From a virus, in the IMG/VR virus record IMGVR_UViG_3300042898_000380, positions 1-39,680 of that record: a stretch of 39,680 nt of DNA. One strand, written 5' to 3'. Position 1 is the stretch's first letter. Each line of letters begins with the position of its first letter. The notes under the pieces were generated by a model. That model made no database searches. It saw only the letters and a list, made by a program, of their open reading frames with translations, and had not been told where the DNA came from. Position numbers and translations under genes: made by a program. Positions 31,796 to 39,260 of the stretch are shown one piece after another.

Positions 31796-32098
31796 GTGAG
31801 CGAATTTACAGGGCGCCCCTCGATGGGGCGCAGCAGTAGCCGTACCGTTACTGTGCGGTTCCGTCTACCAACCTTGCGAAAATTCAAGCGTAGGATACCT
31901 GAGAAATTTGGTACCGACCTGCGAGAACTAGGACCGATTCACGTCTGTCCTTGTGGCTCTCAGGTCTTTTCTGTAATGGCATCCTTTGAAGATTACGAAC
32001 TGACCTGGTATTTCCTAGACGCAACCTGCGTCAACTGTGGCAACCTTGTTGTCGTACCGTGTCCTGCAGATAAAGATGCACCAGCTCAGTCAGATTGA
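31796..32098 (+). CDS. Zinc-ribbon-like small protein, about 100 aa
   Basis: The product has a basic N-terminal half (RTVTVRFRLPTLRKFKRRIP) and a zinc ribbon with CPCGSQ and CVNCGN, about 27 residues apart. I place the start at GTG 31796 on promoter geometry; ATG 31790 is the alternative. It precedes and overlaps the HNH gene by 23 bases. A DNA- or RNA-binding role is plausible, but unproven. Confidence 0.68.
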   Translation: MSEFTGRPSMGRSSSRTVTVRFRLPTLRKFKRRIPEKFGTDLRELGPIHVCPCGSQVFSVMASFEDYELTWYFLDATCVNCGNLVVVPCPADKDAPAQSD

Positions 32099-32426
32099 TG
32101 AACACGCCCGTACTGGCGTCTGCTGTATCTGTGGTCCTACTAAATTAAAAGTCAGAGATAGAAGAGCCTCTACTCCTAACGGTAGGTGGCGCTGTATTGC
32201 TGTCTACAAAAAGAACTATAAGAACTCTATCTACCCGTATGCAGTCCACAAGAAAGACAAGTGTGAGCACTGTGGCTTTGTGCCTGTACACGCCTCACAG
32301 CTTGACGTAGACCACGTAGACGGTGATCGGTGGAATAATGCGCCACACAATCTACGAACCCTTTGTGCTAATTGCCACCGTCTAAAGACACACTTGCACG
32401 GTGACTCTAACTCTGGTATTTTTTAG
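32076..32426 (+). CDS. HNH endonuclease
   Basis: Structural Cys pairs CEHC (63-66) and CANC (97-100) frame the active site DVDH (77-80), the central NNAPHNLRTL and final His101/His106. An extra N-terminal CxxC (CCIC, 16-19) is present. ATG 32076 gives 116 residues; the longer frame from 32037 starts with GTG. It is a free-standing HNH of homing-nuclease or phage-packaging type. Its place on the opposite strand between two minus operons fits a mobile homing-type gene. Confidence 0.9.
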   Translation: MHQLSQIDEHARTGVCCICGPTKLKVRDRRASTPNGRWRCIAVYKKNYKNSIYPYAVHKKDKCEHCGFVPVHASQLDVDHVDGDRWNNAPHNLRTLCANCHRLKTHLHGDSNSGIF

Positions 32427-32429
32427 CCA

Positions 32430-32452
32430 GAACAGATCCCTATGGTCTGTTC
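32430..32452 (+). other. Hairpin after the HNH gene
   Basis: GAACAGA (32430-32436) and TCTGTTC (32446-32452) form a perfect 7-bp stem, 4 bases after the HNH stop. There is no T tract after it on the plus strand, so this is a possible 3'-end stabiliser or weak terminator. Confidence 0.45.
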
Positions 32453-32487
32453 GAGTGCTGCTCCTGGGTATGAGCGAAACTGCCCAC

Positions 32488-32534
32488 ACAAATAAAAAGA
32501 AGCCCCCACTCAGGATTTCTCCTGAGCAGGGGCT
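32488..32534 (-). terminator. Late-operon Rho-independent terminator
   Basis: Two 15-base arms (32501-32515 and 32520-32534) pair with one 2-bp internal mismatch around a TTTC loop. Read on the minus strand, the stem is followed by TCTTTTTATT. It lies 20 bases after the holin-like gene and ends the late operon. Confidence 0.92.
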
Positions 32535-32554
32535 GTTGTGCCTCGCGCTATCGG

Positions 32555-32746
32555 TTACTTAGAACCGCGACCAAACTCTGTTGCCTTCGGATCTAGTGCC
32601 TTGAGCACTGGACCTGCTACTGCTGCTACTGCAGCCATCGCTAATGTTTTCACATCAGTTTCGCCTGCAAGATACAAAGCAATTACAGATGCAATACCTG
32701 CACGTAGGTAGGTAGTTGCGATTGCTATTAGCTTCTCTTTATTCAT
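32555..32746 (-). CDS. Holin-like membrane protein, 63 aa
   Basis: Two hydrophobic segments (AGIASVIALYLAGE, then LAMAAVAAVAGPVLKAL) flank a short acidic loop, with a charged C-terminus (ATEFGRGSK), typical of small holins that permeabilise the membrane. It follows the endolysin gene, and its SD sequence AAGGAG is encoded by the endolysin's last codons. Confidence 0.78.
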   Translation of the reverse strand: MNKEKLIAIATTYLRAGIASVIALYLAGETDVKTLAMAAVAAVAGPVLKALDPKATEFGRGSK

Positions 32747-32748
32747 TG

Positions 32749-33216
32749 TTACTCCTTCGGACTTGTTTGTTCTTTCTTCTTAGCCTTTACCTTAGTTACT
32801 TTAGCCTTTACCTTATTGAGGGATGTTGGCTTTGGCATCCAAGGAAACCAAGAAGAAGTATCATTTTCACACTGCTTCTTAATAGAGATATGCAGGTGTT
32901 TGTTGTGTTGATTAGAACCAGTGTAATCACGTTCACCTTTAGCCTTTGACCAAATCTTTCCTTTGAAAATAAGGTACTCAACACGGTCATCCTTTTGTAA
33001 TTCTGTATAGATAACATTGCAGTACACACCAGCAACAGGGTCGTGTGTTAAATCTACTGCGTGTCCTGAGTTGTGGTCTGAGTTTGGATTTTGATGGACG
33101 TGTGCTTTAGATGGGAGCAGCCCATCGGATGCTTTCATCCTCTTCGGCCATATTGCTGTTGCTTGTCGAAGCACAGCTATCGCAGCAGGTGTTGCTCTCT
33201 TTGCAAGTGGGATCAT
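32749..33216 (-). CDS. M15-type peptidoglycan peptidase endolysin
   Basis: A peptidase M15-like core: His48-x6-Asp55 (SDHNSGHAVDLTHDP) and HKHLHI (His107, His109) as metal ligands, with ASDGLLPSKAH upstream as in actinophage endolysins. It should hydrolyse a peptide bond in peptidoglycan stem peptides (carboxypeptidase or L-Ala-D-Glu type). The C-terminal 35 residues are Lys-rich (KVKAKVTKVKAKKK), possibly for wall binding. It has no signal peptide, so release needs the holin. Confidence 0.9.
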   Translation of the reverse strand: MIPLAKRATPAAIAVLRQATAIWPKRMKASDGLLPSKAHVHQNPNSDHNSGHAVDLTHDPVAGVYCNVIYTELQKDDRVEYLIFKGKIWSKAKGERDYTGSNQHNKHLHISIKKQCENDTSSWFPWMPKPTSLNKVKAKVTKVKAKKKEQTSPKE

Positions 33217-33476
33217 TTGTCATCTTCCTTCTTCTTACTCTTTAGTCCGTTAGCAGATACAATTCCAGCAAGGGTTCCTGTTAGGAACACACATAATGTT
33301 GATACAAGATCAATGGCTGCTTTATCATTAGGAGCCTGCTCACCTAGCGGTTGCGTAATAAACAAGAACGCATAGAGCAAACTAAATACTGAACCAGCAA
33401 ATACAATGGCTAAGATGATTCCAATAGCAACAATAAGTCGTGCGTGTAATTCTTCAGGTGCTAGGCGTTGTCTCAT
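33213..33476 (-). CDS. Two-helix membrane protein, lysis cassette
   Basis: I start at ATG 33476 (GAGGGG upstream); the frame opens earlier at 33563, inside the lipoprotein gene. Residues about 15-42 and 55-75 are hydrophobic (LIVAIGIILAIVFAGSVFSL, then TLCVFLTGTLAGIVSA) and the tail is LKSKKKEDDK. It may be a second holin or antiholin. Overlaps the endolysin gene by 4 bases (ATGA). Confidence 0.75.
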   Translation of the reverse strand: MRQRLAPEELHARLIVAIGIILAIVFAGSVFSLLYAFLFITQPLGEQAPNDKAAIDLVSTLCVFLTGTLAGIVSANGLKSKKKEDDK

Positions 33477-33651
33477 CATACCCCTCTGGTAAAAGGTCTT
33501 TAGTACATTGTGAAATAGCGTTACATTGAGGCGGGTTACACTCTGGCTTTTCCCAGTTTTCAAATTCCTGACACGGGTATCTAACCCAGCCTTGGTAACC
33601 GCAACCGCTAAGAGTTGTTGCGATTAAGAAGAATGCGATAAATCTCTTCAA
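33454..33651 (-). CDS. Conserved phage lipoprotein, 65 aa
   Basis: A TTG start gives a signal peptide MKRFIAFFLIATTLSGC with lipobox LSGC at 14-17; the mature part has GYQGWVRYPCQEFENWEKPE, then CNPPQCNAISQCTKDL with five Cys. This Tyr-Pro-Cys-Gln lipoprotein pattern recurs near tail or lysis genes in aquatic phages. A spanin-like or superinfection role has been considered for such proteins, but is not established. It overlaps both neighbours. Confidence 0.78.
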   Translation of the reverse strand: MKRFIAFFLIATTLSGCGYQGWVRYPCQEFENWEKPECNPPQCNAISQCTKDLLPEGYDETTPST

Positions 33652-33811
33652 CTTGTCGTTCCAATCTTGAGACGGAGTCCTTTACACTTGAGCCGCCATT
33701 GGGTTTAAGTTCGTTGAGATAGTGTTTAACCATCCATCTAACAGCTGCTACAAAACCGCCAATGATGGTACACACTGATATTGCAATCGTTGCGTAATCT
33801 TCTAGTTGCAT
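33608..33811 (-). CDS. Membrane-anchored coiled-coil protein, 67 aa
   Basis: One transmembrane helix (YATIAISVCTIIGGFVAAVRW) and a C-terminal coiled coil (VSRLERQVEEIYRILLNR). The layout of an N-terminal anchor with a following coiled coil and an overlapping out-of-frame lipoprotein gene (44 bases) is reminiscent of i-spanin/o-spanin pairs. TAATG start coupled to the tail gene. Confidence 0.72.
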   Translation of the reverse strand: MQLEDYATIAISVCTIIGGFVAAVRWMVKHYLNELKPNGGSSVKDSVSRLERQVEEIYRILLNRNNS

Positions 33812-35781
33812 TAGACTCTCCTAATTGTTACTAGCAAAACACCGCCGTAACCAGAAAAACGTTTATCTGTAGGTGTCTTATTGGTGAAATCCATCTCTTC
33901 GATTAGACCTATGTATGTTTCATTGGTACGGAAATCTTGGACACGGATGGTATCTCCAGCATCTTCAATGTTTTCAAGTCTAGTCATACGATCATAAGTT
34001 GAACCTTCATAACCTGAAGGGTTGTTAAACTTATCCATCTCATAGTCATACATCATTACTGGGTATTGAATAAGGCGCTGACGTGGAATAGCTGGTAATG
34101 AGTTCACTTGATATCCAGTAAAGACAGGACCCTGCGTTGAATCTGTAGTAGATCTAGTAAAGGCAAACTTGAATCCTAGGAACTGTTGTGGTCCTACAGG
34201 GTATGGAATACCAATAACATCTACAAAAGAACCTTGCGGATAGGTACCAATGTTGTATTCAATGTCACCATCTTGTACGGAATAGACAGTCATACCACCG
34301 TTTGTAGTATTAAAACGTGGTGTTAAATTTTTAAATAGTTTATTTTCTAACGTATTGTAACGAATAAATCCAGTACGTAATTCACCTTGAGCAATTTTAA
34401 CTGTGGCTGATTCTGAATAAACAGCACCAGCACTTGTTCCATTGTTTGCAGATACATAAGATAATCTGTCTAGGTTTCCTAAGAAAGCACAAGCTGTTGT
34501 TACACGCGAAGTTGCACTTGGATAATAAAGATCATAAGCATAAGCAAATACTAGGCTAGATATTTCTTGTCCTAGATTAACTCGAATAACTCCAGGTGAA
34601 CCCTCTACTCCAGTAGCACACCATAAGAATTTATCTCGTGCTGCAAAGTCATAACAAGGTTGGCTTGTTTCTACAAGTAATGGTCCATATGAGATAGCTC
34701 CATCTGTTGTATCAGATACAGCAGCAATACGAATACCTAAGTTGGTACCAATAGCCATATAACCAAGATAATAATAAATCTTAAAGACAACTTCACCTAC
34801 TGGTAGTTCAGCTGCTGTAATAGCGCTGGTCAATGTAGGCATAGCACCAGCAGTAGTCAATGTAAATTTTTGAATTGTAGATTGGATTCCGCTATACCCA
34901 GATAAATAAATAGCAGTACCAGATGATGTAATACTTGTGTAGGTAAACCCAGTATTTGGGTGAGTATAAACAGCAGTAGGTAAGACTGTTGCTGTTGTAG
35001 AAAACTCATAGACAGAGTTATTGACTGTCATTACAAGACGTTCTTTAGTAAATTCAATGACAGCATTAGTTGCAATGATGCTTGCTGATGTGAACATAGA
35101 TGTAGCAGATACACTGCTGTCATCTGAAAGAAGTTTTTTGAGTACTTCTACATATCCAGTGCTTGCATTATTAATAACCCAATAAGCATATACACCATCG
35201 TCACATACAGAAAATACAGGCGTGCCTGCAGTATAAGTTTGAAATGCTGTAACTGTTCCAGCTGAATCAATCTTTTTAATAAGGTAATCATCTGATACTA
35301 AAATGCCATCATAGTTTGTTGTGCTAATCTTCCAACGGATAGATCGTGTATATTGATTAGGACGGTTATTAGTTCTGTTAGTACCAATGGTTGCGTATCC
35401 AGTTACGCTGTCATTAAGCAGGGTTACTTGACCCTTGCTCCATACGTCACAGCCTTTGCTGTATGTGTACTGGAATCGTAGTGATTCATCTTGTGCTGGT
35501 TCAAAGAACTTAATGCCTTGACCTAAATGAAATGTTGATTGGCTTCTAATCCACCAACCAGTAAGTGTCTGCTCGCCTGGTTCACGGGTAGTATCAAGCT
35601 GTTGCTTACGGTATTGAGCGGTTACACGACGGTAAGGAGTGTCGTCACTGGTTTCCATAAAGAATGGTTGACCAGCAATGGAGATGTCATAGGCAACGCC
35701 AGTTAAAGAAAAGGTTTGATTGTTAACTGGGTTGGAGAGTACGTAGGGTATTCCCTCGGTAATGTCGTCGCCGTAGGCCAT
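33811..35781 (-). CDS. Large tail protein (beta-rich), 656 aa
   Basis: The product is dominated by beta strands with Thr, Ser, Gly and aromatic residues and repeats of strand-turn patterns (for example YAYWVINNASTGYVEVLKKL, then TALGIRIAAVSDT-like sequence), which suggests a beta-propeller or stacked sheet. It is next to tail genes and the lysis cassette. Probably a tail tubular, tail tip or host-recognition protein. No catalytic tailspike motif was seen. Confidence 0.78.
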   Translation of the reverse strand: MAYGDDITEGIPYVLSNPVNNQTFSLTGVAYDISIAGQPFFMETSDDTPYRRVTAQYRKQQLDTTREPGEQTLTGWWIRSQSTFHLGQGIKFFEPAQDESLRFQYTYSKGCDVWSKGQVTLLNDSVTGYATIGTNRTNNRPNQYTRSIRWKISTTNYDGILVSDDYLIKKIDSAGTVTAFQTYTAGTPVFSVCDDGVYAYWVINNASTGYVEVLKKLLSDDSSVSATSMFTSASIIATNAVIEFTKERLVMTVNNSVYEFSTTATVLPTAVYTHPNTGFTYTSITSSGTAIYLSGYSGIQSTIQKFTLTTAGAMPTLTSAITAAELPVGEVVFKIYYYLGYMAIGTNLGIRIAAVSDTTDGAISYGPLLVETSQPCYDFAARDKFLWCATGVEGSPGVIRVNLGQEISSLVFAYAYDLYYPSATSRVTTACAFLGNLDRLSYVSANNGTSAGAVYSESATVKIAQGELRTGFIRYNTLENKLFKNLTPRFNTTNGGMTVYSVQDGDIEYNIGTYPQGSFVDVIGIPYPVGPQQFLGFKFAFTRSTTDSTQGPVFTGYQVNSLPAIPRQRLIQYPVMMYDYEMDKFNNPSGYEGSTYDRMTRLENIEDAGDTIRVQDFRTNETYIGLIEEMDFTNKTPTDKRFSGYGGVLLVTIRRV

Positions 35782-35803
35782 TATTCTCCTTAGATTTTTT
35801 ACA

Positions 35804-35828
35804 ATAAAAAACCCCGCCGTAGCGGGGC
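35804..35828 (-). terminator. Internal terminator between fibre genes and large tail gene
   Basis: On the minus strand CCCCGC-TACG-GCGGGG is followed by TTTTTTATT, a compact canonical terminator (stem 35812-35817 with 35822-35827). It lies 7 bases after the 229-residue gene, so most upstream late transcripts would stop here and readthrough, or a promoter just downstream, would be needed for tail and lysis genes. Confidence 0.92.
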
Positions 35829-35834
35829 TTAATT

Positions 35835-36524
35835 TTATTTATATTCTTTTTTAATCCAAAACATTGTTTTATATCTATCAAAAAATTTAGTTTGTAATCT
35901 AGCAGTAATTCTAGATCCTAGCAAACGTTCTTTCTCACCACCAATTTTCATTTTCCAAGATTCACGTTTGAACGGAATGACTTGTGCAATCGGTGTTCCT
36001 TTAGGAATAAATCCTTCAAAATTAAAATCATTAATTACAAAAGGAAAATTAACTGGCGAGGCATATTCATCTGTGTCTACTATTCCTGGAAGAATAGTAA
36101 ATACAGATTCTCGGTGCATAGGTTGAACAAACAATACTGAATAACCTTTAGGTGTTTGAATTGACCAAGGATTATTCCATTTTGGATATTGATGTGGTTT
36201 ACGAGCAGGATGTTCTGGGGCTTGTTCTACTGGATGGAAAGAAACAAGATTAAAATTAGACCATTCAAAGTTTTGAACACCATCTTTTAATGACACATAA
36301 ACATCAGCTGGTAAAGTAATAATATATCCAGCAGTAATAGCATCAAATACTGGCATACATTTTTTAATTGTAGCCTGAGTATTTCCAGCACCATCGGGTA
36401 TTTTTTTACCATTAATATATGATTGTACATTTTTATACCATTCAGGTATAAACATAGATGCAGGCTTAGGTTCCTCTACCTCTGGTAAGGGAAACATACT
36501 TGTAAACTTTATTACATTGCCCAT
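35835..36524 (-). CDS. Conserved phage protein, probably DUF6065 family
   Basis: The 229-residue product has a characteristic series: FIPEWYKN, then TIKKCMPVFDAITAGYI, then EQAPEHPARKPHQYPKWNNP, then FVQPMHRESVFTILPGIVDT, then IPKGTPIAQVIPFKRESWKM. I recognise these as a conserved family in cyanophage, pelagiphage and other aquatic phage genomes, annotated as DUF6065 as far as I recall. The fold appears to be a dUTPase-like or cupin-like beta barrel; function unknown. ATG 36524 with AAAGGT upstream. Confidence 0.82.
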   Translation of the reverse strand: MGNVIKFTSMFPLPEVEEPKPASMFIPEWYKNVQSYINGKKIPDGAGNTQATIKKCMPVFDAITAGYIITLPADVYVSLKDGVQNFEWSNFNLVSFHPVEQAPEHPARKPHQYPKWNNPWSIQTPKGYSVLFVQPMHRESVFTILPGIVDTDEYASPVNFPFVINDFNFEGFIPKGTPIAQVIPFKRESWKMKIGGEKERLLGSRITARLQTKFFDRYKTMFWIKKEYK

Positions 36525-36532
36525 TTTTACCT

Positions 36533-36724
36533 TTACTCTATCGGTTGATCCTCTGCAGGTTGAGTAAATGATACACCATCATATGTCCAATTTATACTTA
36601 CTGGGTTCTCTTGAGTATATTCAATACAAATACACTCAGGATTGCACTGTTCTGCAATTTCTTGAGAATCAGCAAGGATTGTATTTACTACTAATCCATT
36701 TTTAATAACAGCAAATGTCGCCAT
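36533..36724 (-). CDS. Small fibre-associated protein, 63 aa
   Basis: Begins MATFAVIKNGLVVNTILADS, a pattern common in small proteins encoded behind phage tail fibres (sometimes chaperone-like). Three Cys (QCNPECICIEY). TAATG start. Confidence 0.75.
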   Translation of the reverse strand: MATFAVIKNGLVVNTILADSQEIAEQCNPECICIEYTQENPVSINWTYDGVSFTQPAEDQPIE

Positions 36725-36873
36725 TACAGTTTATCTCCTATCGCAATAGGACTATTTTCAATAGTCATTTCAATAAATTTATGTTGTGGGTATTGTTCTT
36801 TAGCTTTTGTTAATTCTTCTTCATTTCCTATAAATGGAGAAACAACTACATCATTTAAAGTAACAGCATACAT
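36724..36873 (-). CDS. Small protein, 49 aa, after Gly-rich fibre
   Basis: The open frame reaches 37014, but that extension is the shadow of the Gly-rich fibre gene. ATG 36873, 2 bases after the fibre stop, gives MYAVTLNDVVVSPFIGNEEE, then KAKEQYPQHKF. It is short and beta-like. Confidence 0.65.
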   Translation of the reverse strand: MYAVTLNDVVVSPFIGNEEELTKAKEQYPQHKFIEMTIENSPIAIGDKL

Positions 36874-36874
36874 T

Positions 36875-37918
36875 TTAGTAGTAGATGTAAAGGACACCGT
36901 TTCCACCATTTCCGCCAGTACCGCTGGAAGCGCCACCGCCACCGCCTCCGCCACCGTTACCGCCAGCACCACCAATAGCAGTATTGCCAGAGCCGCTACC
37001 GACACTGCCAGCATTCAGATAGCCCGCACCGCCACCGCCTGCGTTACCAAATTCTGCACCACCAGAACCCCCTACACCGTTTCCACCAGCAGATGCAGTA
37101 GGGTAAGCAGCTATTCCACCTCCGCCACCACCGCCAGTTCCTGTACTTGCAAGAGTTCCTGAACCATTATTTCCAGCATTGCTTGCACCATTATTGGCTG
37201 CACATCGACCACCGCTTCCAGCACCCATACCTGATGCGTGAGAAGCACCACCGCCAGCTGCAACAGTTGGGAAAGTGTTACCCAGTTGTCTGCGACCGCC
37301 AGTTCCACCACTAGCATAAAGATTTCCAAGTTGTGTTGTACCACCATCGGTACCAGGAGTACCACTATTCTGGCTTGCTAAATTTCCAGTTCCACCAGTT
37401 CCTACGTTAGCATTTGCTGCAGAAGCAATAAGACCAAACGCAATACCACCGCCACCACCACCTGCTGCAGAGCCTCCACCACCGCCACCAACTGCAAGAG
37501 CATATACAAAATTTACGTTGTTTGGAATGCTAGTAGCGCCAGATGAGTTTAATGTTGTTGTTGGTGATGCTTTTGTGGTTATATCAAATGGAGCCGTTGT
37601 CCACGATACGCCAGCATTTGCAGTTGAATCTGCTTTAAGATATTGACCATCTGTTCCAACTGCTACACGAGATACAGCAGCGGATCCAGTTGCTCCAATT
37701 AAATCACCTTTAGTTGTAACTGTAGACAAAGGTATAGCATTTACTGTTGCTCCATTAAGAGCATATGCAAGAGCATTCCAAGTAGATGAACCTGTACCAA
37801 TTTTGTATTTACCTGTATCTGTCTCAAATCCAATTTCACCAGCCGCAAGGGTCGGGTTGGTGGAAGTCCAGGAAGCAGCTGTACCGCGTCTTACCTGAAT
37901 CTGTGTCTGAACTGCCAT
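36875..37918 (-). CDS. Gly-rich tail fibre / adhesin, 347 aa
   Basis: An N-terminal module with IQVRRGTAASWTSTNPTLAA, then EIGFETDTGKYKIGTGSSTW, is the widely shared fibre attachment domain that starts many phage tail fibres. After about residue 125 the protein is over half glycine, with runs such as GGGGGGSAAGGGGGG, as in polyglycine-II receptor-binding adhesins. Host receptor binding is the likely role. TAATG coupling to the mini-ORF upstream. Confidence 0.88.
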   Translation of the reverse strand: MAVQTQIQVRRGTAASWTSTNPTLAAGEIGFETDTGKYKIGTGSSTWNALAYALNGATVNAIPLSTVTTKGDLIGATGSAAVSRVAVGTDGQYLKADSTANAGVSWTTAPFDITTKASPTTTLNSSGATSIPNNVNFVYALAVGGGGGGSAAGGGGGGIAFGLIASAANANVGTGGTGNLASQNSGTPGTDGGTTQLGNLYASGGTGGRRQLGNTFPTVAAGGGASHASGMGAGSGGRCAANNGASNAGNNGSGTLASTGTGGGGGGGIAAYPTASAGGNGVGGSGGAEFGNAGGGGAGYLNAGSVGSGSGNTAIGGAGGNGGGGGGGGASSGTGGNGGNGVLYIYY

Positions 37919-37968
37919 TAGTTGTTTCCTCCGATTGTTGTTGCCGTTGCCTGTATTTGATTATTCAT
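37918..37968 (-). CDS. 16-codon coupling mini-ORF
   Basis: ATG 37968 shares a base with the upstream stop and its own stop with the start of the Gly-rich fibre. The peptide MNNQIQATATTIGGNN includes codons GGAGGA, which form the SD sequence for the fibre. Its probable function is translational coupling; a real peptide is possible. Confidence 0.5.
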   Translation of the reverse strand: MNNQIQATATTIGGNN

Positions 37969-38348
37969 TACGGAGTTCCTCCGTCAATAGTAGGTGTGCT
38001 ACCAGGCGGTGTAGTTGATTGAATTGCCTGGTTAAAATAATTAAGATCACTGCTAGTTAGTACGTGTTTGACTGCAGCACCGCTTGCGTGAGCAACTGCA
38101 GTAGTACCAGCTTGACCACGAGTAATAGTAAACGAGTCAACTGATTGTGCAGTGATAAATACAATTTCTTCAAGAACTGTATCTGGATCAAGTGCTACTG
38201 TGAACTGATCTCCTGCTACTAAGGTGATACCACCCATTAGAGAAGAACCAGTACCTGCTACAACAGTCATTGAAGTAGCGGTGCTTGTGATTCCACCACC
38301 CGCAAGTGATGTCTGGATACTGATTGAGGAGTATCTGCGTACTGTCAT
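37968..38348 (-). CDS. Tail structural protein with IDGGTP C-terminus, 126 aa
   Basis: The sequence reads MTVRRYSSISIQTSLAGGGI, then a beta-rich region, then FTITRGQAGTTAVAHASGAA (typical of small tail-module proteins in phages). Its ending TIDGGTP repeats the end of the collagen-like fibre at 762-785. ATG 38348 follows AAGGATAAAC. Confidence 0.78.
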   Translation of the reverse strand: MTVRRYSSISIQTSLAGGGITSTATSMTVVAGTGSSLMGGITLVAGDQFTVALDPDTVLEEIVFITAQSVDSFTITRGQAGTTAVAHASGAAVKHVLTSSDLNYFNQAIQSTTPPGSTPTIDGGTP

Positions 38349-38357
38349 TGTTTATCC

Positions 38358-39260
38358 TTATTTGCTGTAGTGAACACGAATTGGGAAACGGTTTTGTAAT
38401 TTTGTTGATTCTTCTTGTAGACGTTGCTGGAATAAAGCAAAGACATATTTAGAGCTTGAAGCACCAGCAGTTGAAGGTAACTTAGCATCAGCTAAATCGG
38501 CCTCTGCTGAAGTGAGGTTAATTCGACCCGTATCAAGATATGAGAGGAGTCTGTATGAAGCGCCAAGGATAACGACATCCTGACAGGATTGCGGCAAGCC
38601 TGTAACTTCTGCAAAATCATCAGTAGCATTGGTAAGATTGCTTGGTAATGCTGAGTACCACACTTGTACTGTACGACCAGGCATAATTTTTTCATAAAGG
38701 TTCACCGTTGCTGTACTGTTAAATGCTTGGACGTTAGCCATACGATCCATACGCCAACGGTTAACTGGTAACCATTCACGAGATGGACCAACTGTTTGCC
38801 ACGAAATAAAGAGTGCATCACGAGCAGCAGATGGTAACGGATACGCTACTTGCGCTGCATTAAAAGTAAATGTTGTTGAGTATGTAGAAAATAGTTTTGG
38901 ATAGAACGAGTTAATAGTATCGTTAATTGCTGTAGCAATAGTAGATCGTGGAAATGTTGGAGTCATTGTTACTTGAGAGTTTTGGGCGTGAGGCGCTGGC
39001 GTTGTTCCTTGATACCCGCGACCAAAACCTGCAATAGCATTAAGTGTTGAAGTAGCTCTATCGTATGAGTCAATCCAGATAAGTTCGTTATCAATTTCGA
39101 TAATACCTTTAGCAAGGTTATCGGCTGATCCAAGAGTAATTGCTGTATCTGTAGAACTAATACCACCTATGTTGGCAAGATTAGAAATGCGATCTTGACG
39201 CAGCGTGTAACCAGCTAGGTTAGACCGTACCTCATCAATCATTTGAGCGAATGTTGCCAT
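38358..39260 (-). CDS. Head-tail adaptor / tail tube protein, 300 aa
   Basis: ATG 39260 has GGAG seven bases upstream. The protein contains a helical start (MIDEVRSNLAGYTLRQDRIS), a beta middle with IIEIDNELIWIDSYDRATST and GFGRGYQGTTPAPH, and later helices (YRLLSYLDTGRINLTSAEAD). The last two features resemble podovirus adaptor (tail tube A) proteins. It is the first gene of the tail module after the glycosyltransferase. Confidence 0.8.
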   Translation of the reverse strand: MATFAQMIDEVRSNLAGYTLRQDRISNLANIGGISSTDTAITLGSADNLAKGIIEIDNELIWIDSYDRATSTLNAIAGFGRGYQGTTPAPHAQNSQVTMTPTFPRSTIATAINDTINSFYPKLFSTYSTTFTFNAAQVAYPLPSAARDALFISWQTVGPSREWLPVNRWRMDRMANVQAFNSTATVNLYEKIMPGRTVQVWYSALPSNLTNATDDFAEVTGLPQSCQDVVILGASYRLLSYLDTGRINLTSAEADLADAKLPSTAGASSSKYVFALFQQRLQEESTKLQNRFPIRVHYSK

